Positions 50,052 to 59,278 of a stretch of 64,000 bases of DNA are shown in pieces. Origin of the DNA: an archaeon (lineage in GTDB: Archaea > Nanobdellota > Nanobdellia > Pacearchaeales > GW2011-AR1). Location: the NCBI GenBank assembly GCA_030605415.1, contig JAUWIJ010000004.1, positions 18,943 through 82,942 of the forward strand, read 5' to 3'. Within the stretch, counting starts at the first letter, position 1. Each line of letters opens with the position of its first letter. Both the position numbers and the translations under genes were made by a program. Under the pieces are notes generated by a model that was not told the DNA's origin, ran no database searches, and was given only the letters and a program-made list of their open reading frames with translations.

Positions 50052-50163
50052 CAAGGAAAAATATCAAACAATATTATTAATATGTTCTCCAGCCTTGTCT
50101 CGACGACGCTGGGCTTTTATATTTTATTTTACTCCCCTGACCATATGCACTGCCAATACATAA
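50029..50163 (+). pseudogene. Integrase 5' fragment at the left repeat
   Basis: The frame begins MKRDPYKHKEKYQ, the same as the integrase-like fragment at 63340, then loses similarity after about 13 codons and ends at 50161-50163. It appears to be what remains of the element's own integrase start. Confidence 0.6.
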
Positions 50164-50194
50164 AAACTATAGATATTATGCACTGCCAATACAT
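50144..50194. promoter_or_regulatory. Direct repeat upstream of the ATPase gene
   Basis: TATGCACTGCCAATACAT occurs at 50144-50161 and 50177-50194, 33 bases apart, just before the promoter of the ATPase gene. Spacing of three helical turns suggests an operator. Confidence 0.5.
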
Positions 50195-50222
50195 TTAAAA
50201 ACATCACAAAACTAAGATATTT

Positions 50223-51494
50223 ATGTTATCAAAAGAACAACTCAAGCAAATTCTTATTGACCAAAAAAAATCAATATTGAAAAAACCACTTGGAATAGAA
50301 AGGGAAATTCTAACAGAAATAACTAAAAAAACAAGACTCCCTCATATAATGGTTTTAACAGGATTAAGAAGAAGCGGAAAATCAACTCTTTTAAGACAAA
50401 TAATAAAAAAACATTATCAAGATAATAATTTTTATTATATAAATTTCGAAGATGAAAGACTCTTTAATTTTAATGCTGAAAATTTCAATGACATGTATGA
50501 AGTTTTGTTAGAATTATTTGGAAAACAAAAAACATTTTTTATAGACGAAATCCAAAATGTAGAAAATTTTGAATTGTTCGTCAGAAGATTTTATGACAAT
50601 GGATTTAAATTTTACATAACTGGTTCAAGTGCCAAACTTTTAAGCAGAGAACTCGGGACAAAATTAACTGGCAGGCATTTAAATCTTATAGTAACCCCCT
50701 TTTCATTTAAAGAATTTTTAAAATTCAAAAAAATAGATTTCTCAAAAAAAATAATTTATAACACAGAAGATAAAATTACCATTAAAAAACATTTTGAAGA
50801 ATACCTTTTCAACGGAGGCATGCCTGAATTTATAAAATTCAATGAAAAAGAAATATTAACAAGAATCTACGAGGACATAATAAACAAAGATATAATTGTA
50901 AGATACGATGTTAAAAATATAATTCAGCTTAGAGAATTATACCAGTATCTTATAACTAATCTTGCAAACAAATTTAACTATAATAGTCTAAACAAAATAT
51001 TAGGAATAAAAAGCCCGCACACCACGAAAAAATTCATTAGCCATCTTGTTGAAACTTATTTCATTCAGATAATAAACAAATTTGATTATAGTTTAAAAAA
51101 GCAAATAAAATCTGAAAAAAAACCATATGTTTTAGATAATGGATTTGTTTCAATAATTGCCCTGAAATTTACAGAAGATAAAGGATGGTTCCTTGAAAAT
51201 TTGATTTTTAATAATATAAACAAAGATTTTGACATAACTTATTTTGAAGATAAATATGAATGTGATTTTATTTTATCAAAACAAAAAAAGATAATGCAGG
51301 CAGTTCAGGTTTGCTGGGAATTGACTCCTGAAAATAAAGAAAGGGAAATTAGAGGATTGACAACTGCTTTAGAAAAATTCAAATTAAAACAAGGACTTAT
51401 TTTAACCAAAGATCAGGAATATGATTTGCAAAAAGATAATAAAAGAATAATTGTTAAACCTGTATGGAAATGGTTATTAGAAAATAAAGATTAA
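50223..51494 (+). CDS. AAA+ ATPase with DUF4143 C-terminal domain
   Basis: The N-terminal domain has Walker A TGLRRSGKSTLLRQ (about 44-57), Walker B KTFFIDEIQNVENFE and sensor YITGSSAKLL. The C-terminal half is DUF4143, whose PD-(D/E)XK-like fold shows at FLENLIFNNI and ECDFIL. The family (AAA_14/DUF4143) is common in archaeal mobile DNA, with unknown role. Length 423 aa is normal. ACATTTAAAAAC lies about 27 bases upstream. Confidence 0.93.
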   Translation: MLSKEQLKQILIDQKKSILKKPLGIEREILTEITKKTRLPHIMVLTGLRRSGKSTLLRQIIKKHYQDNNFYYINFEDERLFNFNAENFNDMYEVLLELFGKQKTFFIDEIQNVENFELFVRRFYDNGFKFYITGSSAKLLSRELGTKLTGRHLNLIVTPFSFKEFLKFKKIDFSKKIIYNTEDKITIKKHFEEYLFNGGMPEFIKFNEKEILTRIYEDIINKDIIVRYDVKNIIQLRELYQYLITNLANKFNYNSLNKILGIKSPHTTKKFISHLVETYFIQIINKFDYSLKKQIKSEKKPYVLDNGFVSIIALKFTEDKGWFLENLIFNNINKDFDITYFEDKYECDFILSKQKKIMQAVQVCWELTPENKEREIRGLTTALEKFKLKQGLILTKDQEYDLQKDNKRIIVKPVWKWLLENKD

Positions 51495-51558
51495 TTATTT
51501 CTTCTAAAAATATGCTCTTATAAAATTGTCAAACTAGCCGACCAGCAACCCCCTTCCC

Positions 51559-51696
51559 CTACTGAACCTTCTTCCCCTTCTGAATTTGCTCCTTCAAGCG
51601 AATAAGACTGCTCCTATGTAAAATCCCTTTCTCCATAGCCTCCTCAGGTGTCATTGCCAAAATCTTTTCCCTCAATTCTTCTTCGTTGACATATTC
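51559..51696 (-). pseudogene. C-terminal remnant of a lost gene
   Basis: A frame without a start codon encodes 45 residues including EELREKILAMTPEEAMEKG and LHRSSLIRLKEQIQKGK, then a stop. The composition and pattern look like true protein sequence (a small helix-turn-helix-like ending). A stop codon immediately precedes it. I do not assign it; the LRxKI-x-MTPxEA style occurs at the ends of some archaeal proteins. Confidence 0.4.
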
Positions 51697-51760
51697 CTAA
51701 CCTTCCGTCGCTCCAGTAGACCGATAAGATTTATATATCGTATCCATCGCACACACACCA

Positions 51761-51883
51761 ATGGAAACAGCAAGGCTGACAAAAAAAGAGGATGAATTTT
51801 GGGCAGAAGTTTATAGGTGCTTGGTTGGGTGGGGCATTCACGAAGACTTCACTTATGATTTATGTTTTGCAATTACAAAGTAG
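51761..51883 (+). CDS. Tiny acidic protein, unknown
   Basis: The 40-aa protein starts METARLTKKEDEFWAEVYRC. AGATTTATATATC lies about 25 bases before the ATG, a good archaeal promoter for a leaderless gene. No family was recognised. Confidence 0.5.
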   Translation: METARLTKKEDEFWAEVYRCLVGWGIHEDFTYDLCFAITK

Positions 51884-51941
51884 AAGAAACTGAAAAAATT
51901 AAAATTTACTTATGAAACAGAAAAAGAAGTAAAATAAAGGT

Positions 51942-52070
51942 TTATTTATAATTTTTATCTTCAATAATTTTCTCAATTATTTCTTTCTCTTGTTCACTTA
52001 ATTCTTTCTCTCTCGTAAGTTTGTAGATTATTACTTTCAATTTTTCTATTTCTTGTGTGAGTTCTTCCAT
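51942..52070 (-). CDS. Tiny helical protein, unknown
   Basis: The 42-aa protein is a single Glu/Lys-rich helix pair (MEELTQEIEKLKVIIYKLTR). GAAGGAGAATGC precedes the ATG on the minus strand, and TTTATATATTG lies about 40 bases further upstream. Function unknown. Confidence 0.5.
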   Translation of the reverse strand: MEELTQEIEKLKVIIYKLTREKELSEQEKEIIEKIIEDKNYK

Positions 52071-52136
52071 TTAGCATTCTCCTTCGCCTCTAAATTTTCA
52101 GAGAAAAACAATATATAAAGATTTGGTGACCAACTT

Positions 52137-52505
52137 TTAAGAGGAATCTGTACTGGGCTCTTTATTCCCCCTTGGGTGAATATTTCGTATATTGTTGCGA
52201 TTGGGTAGTTGATTTTCAGAAGGAATTTGAGATTTAATGCCTGCTTTTGTAAATTCTATATATTCCTGAAGGAAATCAACAGTTAGCTCATCGTTTGACA
52301 ATCCTACTTTTTCAAGAAGAAAATTCATTTTTGTTTTACTTCCGAGTTCTTCATATTTTTTAGTCCATAATAAATAATCAAAAAAAATAATTTTTCCTAC
52401 AAGTTCTGAATAACTACTAACAGGTCCATGACCATTTGATTTTAATTTATCTAGAATCGGTTTAAATCTTTCCTCGTTTAGTTTAATAACAATTTGATGA
52501 GTCAT
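52137..52505 (-). CDS. Small paralogous protein A, unknown
   Basis: The 122-aa protein starts MTHQIVIKLNEERFKPILDK and shares SYSELVGKIIFF with the next gene, so they are tandem duplicates (about half the first 80 residues are identical). The start codon at 52505 matches that of the paralog; the longer frame is rejected. No family was recognised. Confidence 0.6.
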   Translation of the reverse strand: MTHQIVIKLNEERFKPILDKLKSNGHGPVSSYSELVGKIIFFDYLLWTKKYEELGSKTKMNFLLEKVGLSNDELTVDFLQEYIEFTKAGIKSQIPSENQLPNRNNIRNIHPRGNKEPSTDSS

Positions 52506-52558
52506 TAATACAATAAAATAAACTGTTTTAAAACTTTTTTTGCACCAATGGTCACCAC

Positions 52559-52870
52559 TCACTTGGATTTACCTGAACATTTCTTTATATCCTTTTTAGT
52601 TTTTCCAGAAGAAACAAATTTCATATATTGGCTGAGAAAATATTTCATGAATTCGGCATGTGTTTCATCTAATTTTTTCATTAAAAATTGCATTCGTGTT
52701 TTATCTCCAAGTTCACCACATTTTTCATCCCATAAAAGATGCTCAAAAAAGATAATCTTTCCTACAAGTTCTGAGTAACTTCCTACTGCACCATATCCAT
52801 TATTTTTTAATTTATCCAATAATGGCTTGAATTTCTTTTCATTAAGTTTTATTACAATTTGATTTGTCAT
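52559..52870 (-). CDS. Small paralogous protein B, unknown
   Basis: The 103-aa protein starts MTNQIVIKLNEKKFKPLLDK and contains GSYSELVGKIIFFEHLLWDEK. It lies two bases after the Lrp-like gene on the same strand. The basic tail TKKDIKKCSGKSK differs from paralog A. Confidence 0.6.
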   Translation of the reverse strand: MTNQIVIKLNEKKFKPLLDKLKNNGYGAVGSYSELVGKIIFFEHLLWDEKCGELGDKTRMQFLMKKLDETHAEFMKYFLSQYMKFVSSGKTKKDIKKCSGKSK

Positions 52871-52872
52871 TT

Positions 52873-53370
52873 TTAATATCTCCTTGTTTTAGTGGTTTTT
52901 GTTCCAAGCTCATCTATCGCTTTATGAAGAAGCGGCTTGATATTATTTTTTACCATGTTTGAAATGGGGATAGTTTGTATTTCGGATATTTCTAATAGTT
53001 TGCATGTGTCTAAATTACAGCTTTCGCATTCTTCTAAATTGAAATTTAATCTTATTGTTTTATACCTATTAGTTCCGTTCATAAGTTTAAAGACATTAAT
53101 TATTTTTGGGCAACTGGGAAGTTTTTTTTCTATTTCTTCTTCGGACTCTTTTTTATAGTGAGAATCAATTAAGGACAATGAATTTAATCCCAATTTTTTT
53201 AAATCAAGCTCGATAGTATATCCGTCAATAATTTCTTCTTCAAGTTTTTTTCTGATTCTTCCAATTGCCTGACTTGAAATATTTAATTTATTTGCAATAG
53301 AAGTATCTGATAACTTTGCGTTGTCAATTAATAGTTTTAATACTTTCTTTTCATTTTTCGTAAGCCACAT
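52873..53370 (-). CDS. Lrp/AsnC-like regulator
   Basis: The 165-aa protein begins with a winged HTH typical of Lrp/AsnC (KKVLKLLIDNAKLSDTSIANKLN, then SSQAIGRIRKKLEE). A less conserved ligand-binding-like domain with Cys residues follows (NLEECESCNLDTCKLLE). It leads the minus-strand operon with the two paralogs. An inverted repeat just upstream may be its own operator. Confidence 0.8.
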   Translation of the reverse strand: MWLTKNEKKVLKLLIDNAKLSDTSIANKLNISSQAIGRIRKKLEEEIIDGYTIELDLKKLGLNSLSLIDSHYKKESEEEIEKKLPSCPKIINVFKLMNGTNRYKTIRLNFNLEECESCNLDTCKLLEISEIQTIPISNMVKNNIKPLLHKAIDELGTKTTKTRRY

Positions 53371-53382
53371 ATTAACCTCTTT

Positions 53383-53403
53383 ATAGTTTCAACCTTAAAC
53401 TAT
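53383..53403. promoter_or_regulatory. Inverted repeat upstream of the Lrp-like gene
   Basis: ATAGTTT-CAACCTT-AAACTAT is a 7-bp perfect inverted repeat starting 13 bases before the ATG. A similar ATAGTTTCAAATG lies at about 53459. It is a plausible autoregulatory site. Confidence 0.5.
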
Positions 53404-53719
53404 GTGAATATTAATCTTTATATTTTTATTGGTTCATAGTGATTAATTTTTTAGATAAATAGTTTCAAATGTAACTTTATAGGATGAATATAGATGCTAA
53501 CGGGCAGTTGATAGAGATAAAATAAAAAAGTTGGATTTTTCTTAAATAATTTTTATGAACTTAATTAAGGACAAATATGTTCAAAACAATCTCTTGTTAT
53601 AATTTAAAATTTCTTTTTGAACCGTTTAAGATTTAAACTTTTTCTCGTCGCTAAGTTTCAGTTTTCAAGAATAGATTTATATTAAAATCAATCTTAATTC
53701 TAGTATTGTTTACAACATT
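53404..53719. other. Intergenic region between the Lrp-like and HTH genes
   Basis: This is AT-rich with TATA-like sequence at 53672-53685 (AGATTTATATTAAAATC), an ATAGTTTCAAATG half-site and a TTGAACCGTTTAAG stretch. No gene is supported. It is presumably the regulatory region for the divergent units. Confidence 0.5.
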
Positions 53720-53968
53720 ATGGTTGTTATTATAAATAAAATGGGTGATAAAATCAAGCACAAAAAAAGAAGCAGCGTTGTTGATAATGTTTATTCTACT
53801 TTGAAAGATTCTGATGGTCTGACAATTACAGAGATTGTTAAAGAAACAAAATTAAATCGTTCTTCTGTTCGGACTGCACTTGCTAAGCTCGACGGCGCTG
53901 AAAAAGTTTCTGTTAGAAAGATTGGTATGGCTAAGGTTTATTCGCTTAATAGGGGGAAAAGGAGATGA
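53720..53968 (+). CDS. Winged-HTH regulator
   Basis: The 82-aa protein has a winged HTH (about 20-75; GLTITEIVKETKLNRSSVRTAL and KVSVRKIGMAKVYSL). It overlaps the surface-protein gene by 4 bases, so it probably controls this cluster. ATG 53720 or 53741 could be the start. Confidence 0.75.
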   Translation: MVVIINKMGDKIKHKKRSSVVDNVYSTLKDSDGLTITEIVKETKLNRSSVRTALAKLDGAEKVSVRKIGMAKVYSLNRGKRR

Positions 53969-56900
53969 AAATGAGAAATTTAACAATGATAATTTGTATT
54001 GCTTTATTCTTTTGTGTTTCAATGATGATGGTTAGTGCTGCAGATTATTATGTGGCGACAACAGGTAGTAATACAACCGGGAACGGAAGCCAAGGAAATC
54101 CATGGCAGACAATCCAATATGCAATTAATAATGTTAGTAGTGAGGATACTATTAATGTGGCAGTGGGGACATATAATGAAACATTAAATATTGAGAATAG
54201 AAGCGACATTACAATTGTTGGAGCAGATAAAAATACAACAATAATTAAATCTTCAACATCTTTGGGTTGGGGTAATCCTCTTGGTGGAAGTTATGGTGCA
54301 ACCAGACAAACAATGGTCAGAGTTGTAAATTCTACAGATATTGATTTTAGTAATTTTACTTTTGATTTTGATTTAATGAAAACAGCGGTTTCAGGTATCA
54401 ATTATGTAAGCGGTATCTGGTACTGGTCCAGCACAGGAACAATAGATAACAACATCCTGAAGAATATAAGTATACTTGATGACGAAACAACAGTCAGCTT
54501 CCAGGAGCATACAATATATGTCCGGGCAATGACACAGGGTGGATATAATCATACAACCAGAGCTAATGTTGCTATTACAAACAATGAGTTTATCAATACA
54601 GGGCGGACTGGGGTCAACACACATGACTATGTGAACATCACTATTGATGACAACCTGTTCCATAAAGACGCGCCTTATAATGGCAGTGGGGGCGACTATG
54701 ATCTCGGTTATGCAATCGAAGTAGGGTCTGAATCTATAGGAACAGTGACTGATAATACCATCTATGGTTATGAGGAAGGTGAAGACTGGACATCTGCAGG
54801 CATATATATAGAAAATGCTTTCACAGATAGCGTTCCCATATCATTTACGAAAACTGTTTCTATTGAAAGAAATGAAGTTTATAATTCTGAGATAGGAGCA
54901 CATATTGGTTCCGCAAGCACTAATCAAGAAGTAGCTATTGTCGTCAATTTTGCAAACAACAACATACACGACAATCGATTGGATGGCGTGATTGTAACAG
55001 ATAATGAGGCTAGTTATGGGTCGTCAGTAACAATCAATGCACAGAATAACACCATCACGAATAATGGCAATCGTGGCTATTACATATACACTAAGGGTGA
55101 TGGCGATGTTACTTTTAATGCTACTAACGAAACAATTACAGGCCATGACTATGGTATGTATATAGATGACACGGCACCAGATACAAGCGTTTATGCCATG
55201 AATATTATTAATAGTATTTTAACTAATAATACTGGATATGGGGTTTACAACAACATAACTACCCAAATAGATGCCACCCTAAACTATTGGGGAGACTTCT
55301 CAGGTCCGGGCGGAGTTGCCGACGGCCTCGGAGATAATGTTAGTGCAAATGTAACTTACTCGCCATGGCTCGGGGCGACTTATGGAACAAGCCCAATGAC
55401 ATGGTATGTGGATAATAGTACAAACGGAAGCATTCAAGCTGCAATAGATGCTGCAAGTGCAGGTGATACTATTAATGTTGTGGCAGGGATTTATACAATT
55501 ACTAGCAAGATATTAGTTAACAAAGAAGGTATTACAATTACAGGAGATGTAAATAATCCCGAAAATGTAGTTGTTCAATACAATCCAGCCGCTAACTCTC
55601 TTATTTTTGATATGAGAGCAAGTAATGTAATTATTGAAGGCGTTAAAACTGTAAGTGGTAAGGATGGTTTCTTCTTTGATCAGGGTGTCACTGGATGCAC
55701 GATTTCTCATTGTATCATAGAAGATACCTACCAAAGCGGTATATATATTTACAATGGAAACGGTCATACTGTAGAGTATACAACCATAACAAACCCCGGG
55801 CAAATGAACGATTTGAGTTATAGTAATGGGATTTATACAAGAGCAGATAGCACAACAATAGATTACTGTATTATTACATCGGATAAAGAAAAACACATGA
55901 AATGGGGCATTGACCTTGAAGCTGGCTCAAATCATGTGATAACAGAAAACACTATTGCAGGTTCATGGCAGGCAGCCATTCGTGTTGTTTCGGGAGTAAA
56001 GCCCGTAACCATTACCAACAATGATATTGACGATGCGACAGAGGGATATGCTGAGGAAGGCGCAATTTCGTTAGATGGTAATAATGATGGCAGTACAATT
56101 TCAGGAAACCATATTGATAATGTAGTAAGTTCATCCGCAATAGTTGTCTGGCCAGCATGGGATATAACAATTGCAAATAATCAAATAGGTGTTGATGATT
56201 CTTCAAATGATATCAGATTAGAAGGTATCAGGGTTAGTGGTTGTGGAGGTTCTGAAGGAAATAGAGTAGAAATAACAGGGAATACTATTCACAATACAGG
56301 TTATGCCGCGGTTTTGTTAATTAATAGTGGTAATGCTTATGTTTACAATAACACAATCACAAAATGTAATAATTACGGCGCTGATAACACTGGCGATTGG
56401 GATTATGCTTCTATTCATGTTGATGAGGACAGTGATGATGTTATCGTTGACAACAATATCATTAGCGATGGTATCAATGGAATTCAGACATGGTCAAATA
56501 ATACTAATATTACTAATAATGAGATATATAATATGGGTTTGTCCTATGCTGACACAAAAGGCACAGGTGACGGTATTTACTATAATTCAGGAGTTATTGT
56601 TGGAACTAATTGGCTTACTGGTAACTTTAAACTAACCGGAACACAAATATCTGGCAATAGTATTTACAATAATTATCACGGATTATATGTGAGAGATTAT
56701 GCTACTTTATCACTTGAGGATTCTAGTGTTTTAAGTGTAACTGCGGAAAGCAATTACTGGGGAGACTTCTCAGGTCCGGGCGGAGTTGCTGACGGTCTCG
56801 GAGATAATGTAAGTGCAAATGTTGATTATTATCCTTATTATAGAGATTCTGTGATGACCCACTTATCTGGAAATGAGCAAACAACGATAAATGAAACAAT

Positions 56901-57534
56901 CGAAGTAACCCAAAATAGCACAGATATTGATGTTATAGAAAATAACACTGCATCAAATATTACTATTCCTCGAGGTATAGAAGATGTTGATTTAGATTTA
57001 TCTAAAATAATAGATACTTCAGCAACTACTGTCAATGCTACCTTAACAGGTTCAATAAATATTGAAGCAAATACCAGCGTTGGTTTGGTAACTGTACAAA
57101 TTCCTGAAAATATAACTATCTCTGGAAATACAAGTTGGACAGGAATTATTAATACTCCTACTGTCAAGGAAATCTCAAGTGTAACCGTAACAGCTGATTC
57201 AGGATATAGTGCAACTGTTTCTAAAGTAATTGAAATTGGATTTGATGATGTTGAGTTGGTTTTTGATAAGGCGGTTAGAATAGTAATTGAAGGGCAAGCA
57301 GGAAAGAATGCTGGTTATTCTAGGGGGGGAGTTTTTACTAAGATTTCAGCTGTTTGTTCTGCTGACACCCAAACAGCAGGGGATGCATTAGCAGCAGGTG
57401 CCGACTGTAAAATTGATTCGGGAAACGATTTAGTTATTTGGACTAAACATTTTACTGCGTTTATTACTTATAGTCAGACAGCTCTCTCACCATCATCGCC
57501 ATCAACTAATTCTAGGGGGGGGATGTATTTATGA
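53965..57534 (+). CDS. Secreted beta-helix surface protein, frameshifted near its C-terminus
   Basis: A signal peptide (about 1-27) is followed by two right-handed parallel beta-helix modules with NosD/CASH-like Asn- and Gly-rich repeats (about 30-480 and 485-960). The two modules share a 69-bp near-identical block (55284-55352 and 56754-56822; YWGDFSGPGGVADGLGDN). A beta-sandwich-like part follows (about 970-1175). The frame stops just after a G8 tract. With one G fewer the frame would go on into a Cys-rich TSP-like domain and the membrane anchor at 57535-58141. The Asn-X-Ser/Thr content suggests heavy glycosylation. Confidence 0.85.
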   Translation: MKMRNLTMIICIALFFCVSMMMVSAADYYVATTGSNTTGNGSQGNPWQTIQYAINNVSSEDTINVAVGTYNETLNIENRSDITIVGADKNTTIIKSSTSLGWGNPLGGSYGATRQTMVRVVNSTDIDFSNFTFDFDLMKTAVSGINYVSGIWYWSSTGTIDNNILKNISILDDETTVSFQEHTIYVRAMTQGGYNHTTRANVAITNNEFINTGRTGVNTHDYVNITIDDNLFHKDAPYNGSGGDYDLGYAIEVGSESIGTVTDNTIYGYEEGEDWTSAGIYIENAFTDSVPISFTKTVSIERNEVYNSEIGAHIGSASTNQEVAIVVNFANNNIHDNRLDGVIVTDNEASYGSSVTINAQNNTITNNGNRGYYIYTKGDGDVTFNATNETITGHDYGMYIDDTAPDTSVYAMNIINSILTNNTGYGVYNNITTQIDATLNYWGDFSGPGGVADGLGDNVSANVTYSPWLGATYGTSPMTWYVDNSTNGSIQAAIDAASAGDTINVVAGIYTITSKILVNKEGITITGDVNNPENVVVQYNPAANSLIFDMRASNVIIEGVKTVSGKDGFFFDQGVTGCTISHCIIEDTYQSGIYIYNGNGHTVEYTTITNPGQMNDLSYSNGIYTRADSTTIDYCIITSDKEKHMKWGIDLEAGSNHVITENTIAGSWQAAIRVVSGVKPVTITNNDIDDATEGYAEEGAISLDGNNDGSTISGNHIDNVVSSSAIVVWPAWDITIANNQIGVDDSSNDIRLEGIRVSGCGGSEGNRVEITGNTIHNTGYAAVLLINSGNAYVYNNTITKCNNYGADNTGDWDYASIHVDEDSDDVIVDNNIISDGINGIQTWSNNTNITNNEIYNMGLSYADTKGTGDGIYYNSGVIVGTNWLTGNFKLTGTQISGNSIYNNYHGLYVRDYATLSLEDSSVLSVTAESNYWGDFSGPGGVADGLGDNVSANVDYYPYYRDSVMTHLSGNEQTTINETIEVTQNSTDIDVIENNTASNITIPRGIEDVDLDLSKIIDTSATTVNATLTGSINIEANTSVGLVTVQIPENITISGNTSWTGIINTPTVKEISSVTVTADSGYSATVSKVIEIGFDDVELVFDKAVRIVIEGQAGKNAGYSRGGVFTKISAVCSADTQTAGDALAAGADCKIDSGNDLVIWTKHFTAFITYSQTALSPSSPSTNSRGGMYL
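57323..57329 (+). repeat. G7 tract inside the surface-protein gene
   Basis: TCTAGGGGGGGAG encodes SRGGV in frame. The same TCTAG-G-run context occurs again with eight Gs at 57515-57522. Confidence 0.8.
57515..57522 (+). repeat. G8 tract at the frameshift
   Basis: The run of eight Gs lies at the point where the reading frame is lost. Removal of one G gives SRGGCIYDTNYNWACSAW and joins the frame to 58141. Confidence 0.85.
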
Positions 57535-58141
57535 TACAAATTATAATTGGGCTTGTTCTGCTTGGACAAATTGTGTAGATGGAAAACAGACAAGAACATG
57601 CAAAGAAAGGAATAATTGTGCGAATACATATGGAAGGCCTGAAACAGAAAGAGATTGTGAAAAACCCGAATTAAGCCCTGAACAATTATTTGATATTACT
57701 TTTACTCTTGAGGACTATTTAATACAATCTCCTGATGAATTAACAGCAGTTGTTAGTTTTGAAAGTTTTGGAACAATCCCTATGCTAGTTAATTTAACAT
57801 TTACTATTATGGATGAATCTGGAACTGTATACGCAGTTGACAAGGATTTTATTGTTGTGACAACTGAGGAAGTTTTAAGAAAGAAATTCAAAGCACTTTT
57901 CTTGTCAGAAGGAAAATATACTCTTGTTTTGCAAACATTGTATCATGTGGATGTTGAAGATGAATTTAAACAAGAATTTGAAGTTGGTCCTGAAAGAAAA
58001 GGAATTACAGGAATGGCTGTTGATTGGATTGGAGGCGAATGTAAGTGGTGGTTGAGTGGAATTATCGTCGGTGTTTTAATTGTTGGTTTTGCTTGGTGGT
58101 TAATCAAAAAATTCAAGAAACCAAAAAGATTTACAAAATAA
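57535..58141 (+). CDS. Out-of-frame C-terminal part: TSP-like Cys domain, beta module and membrane anchor
   Basis: In the +1 frame relative to the upstream gene, about 200 residues stay open. A Cys-rich WACSAWTNCVDGKQTRTC region is followed by a beta-sandwich-like module (LTFTIMDESGTVYAVDKDF to KYTLVLQTLYHVD) and a C-terminal membrane helix (WWLSGIIVGVLIVGFAWWL) with a basic end. The ATG at 57782 could start a shorter protein. It most likely belongs to the gene beginning at 53965. Confidence 0.75.
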
Positions 58142-58240
58142 AAAGTAATTCCAAAGAAATCAAAGAAGAGGATTAAAAAATAATTTTTGTTTTATTGGCT
58201 TCTCCTCTGATTGTAGCAGTGCTCGTAAATAAAATGAAAA

Positions 58241-59278
58241 ATGAAAATAAAAAAAATAAATAATTGGATGAATGTTAAGAGAAAACAATTATTAATCTGT
58301 TTGATAATTTTAAGTTCATTTTTAATTTTTAATTTTATTCCCACGATTTATGCTCAGGATATGAGTTCAGAAAGCATCACAGGTATAACAGAAGAATTAG
58401 ATGGAGGATTAGCTTTTGATAAAATTCAAAAAATTTATGAAATAAGTGATTCAAGTTTAGAGAAAGGCTATTCTGCTTTATTAAATGAAAAAGATGCATT
58501 TAGAATAAAAATAAGAGAAAGAAATTATTATATTATTGTTTGGAATATTACAGATAATGAAGTTGGGATAGTCTTTCCAGGAGAACGGCAATTAATTTTT
58601 GAAGTGGATGGGATAATTTTAGCAGATATCGATCAAGATCATAAGTTAGATGTTGAATTAGAATTGAAATCAATTGAAGATTCTTATGAAAATGCTAAGG
58701 TAGTTGCTTCTGTTGAATTGGAAAATGAAACAGCGACGATTAGAGATACTGAATATATTCCTGGTAGAAAAGTAAATCTTTTTATAAAGAAAATTGTTAA
58801 AAAAGAATTCATTCCTTCTGGGGATTATTTTGAATTATTTGATGTGACAGTTAGATTAGCAGAAAAAGAAATTTATACTGCGAGAGAATTAGGAGCATTT
58901 ATTATCTTTGAGAATTTTGGCGAAGGCCCTTCTAAAATAGATATTGTTTATTCTATTATTAATGAAAGAGGAGAAGAGGTTTATAGGGGGGTGGATTCTA
59001 AAGTCGTGCAAACAGAAGATAGAGTTGTTAAAAATTTTAATTTTTTAGAATTGCCCTTAGGTAAATATGTTTTGAGGGCTGAAATATTTTATGGAAAGAA
59101 TCAGACAGGAGAATCTGAACAGGATTTTGAAATAATTGAGGTTTCTCTTTTTTCAAGATTATCAATGCCTTTGCTTTTTATCTCGACAATTATTATTTTA
59201 TTTATTGTAGTTAGATATGGTGGGAAAATTTCTAAAAAGACAAGAGATATTAGAATAGCAAAGGAGGGAATCAAATGA
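58241..59278 (+). CDS. Membrane-anchored ectodomain protein, first gene of the sensory operon
   Basis: An N-terminal signal or helix (about 17-37), an extracellular region (about 40-310) and a C-terminal membrane helix (about 308-328) are visible. The membrane-proximal module IVYSIINERGEEVYRGVDSK to YVLRAEIFYGKNQ matches that of the surface protein anchor and of 62568-63059. The remainder is unrecognised. It overlaps the next gene by ATGA. Acidic external and basic internal tail (KKTRDIRIAKEGIK) fit a type I topology. Confidence 0.75.
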   Translation: MKIKKINNWMNVKRKQLLICLIILSSFLIFNFIPTIYAQDMSSESITGITEELDGGLAFDKIQKIYEISDSSLEKGYSALLNEKDAFRIKIRERNYYIIVWNITDNEVGIVFPGERQLIFEVDGIILADIDQDHKLDVELELKSIEDSYENAKVVASVELENETATIRDTEYIPGRKVNLFIKKIVKKEFIPSGDYFELFDVTVRLAEKEIYTARELGAFIIFENFGEGPSKIDIVYSIINERGEEVYRGVDSKVVQTEDRVVKNFNFLELPLGKYVLRAEIFYGKNQTGESEQDFEIIEVSLFSRLSMPLLFISTIIILFIVVRYGGKISKKTRDIRIAKEGIK

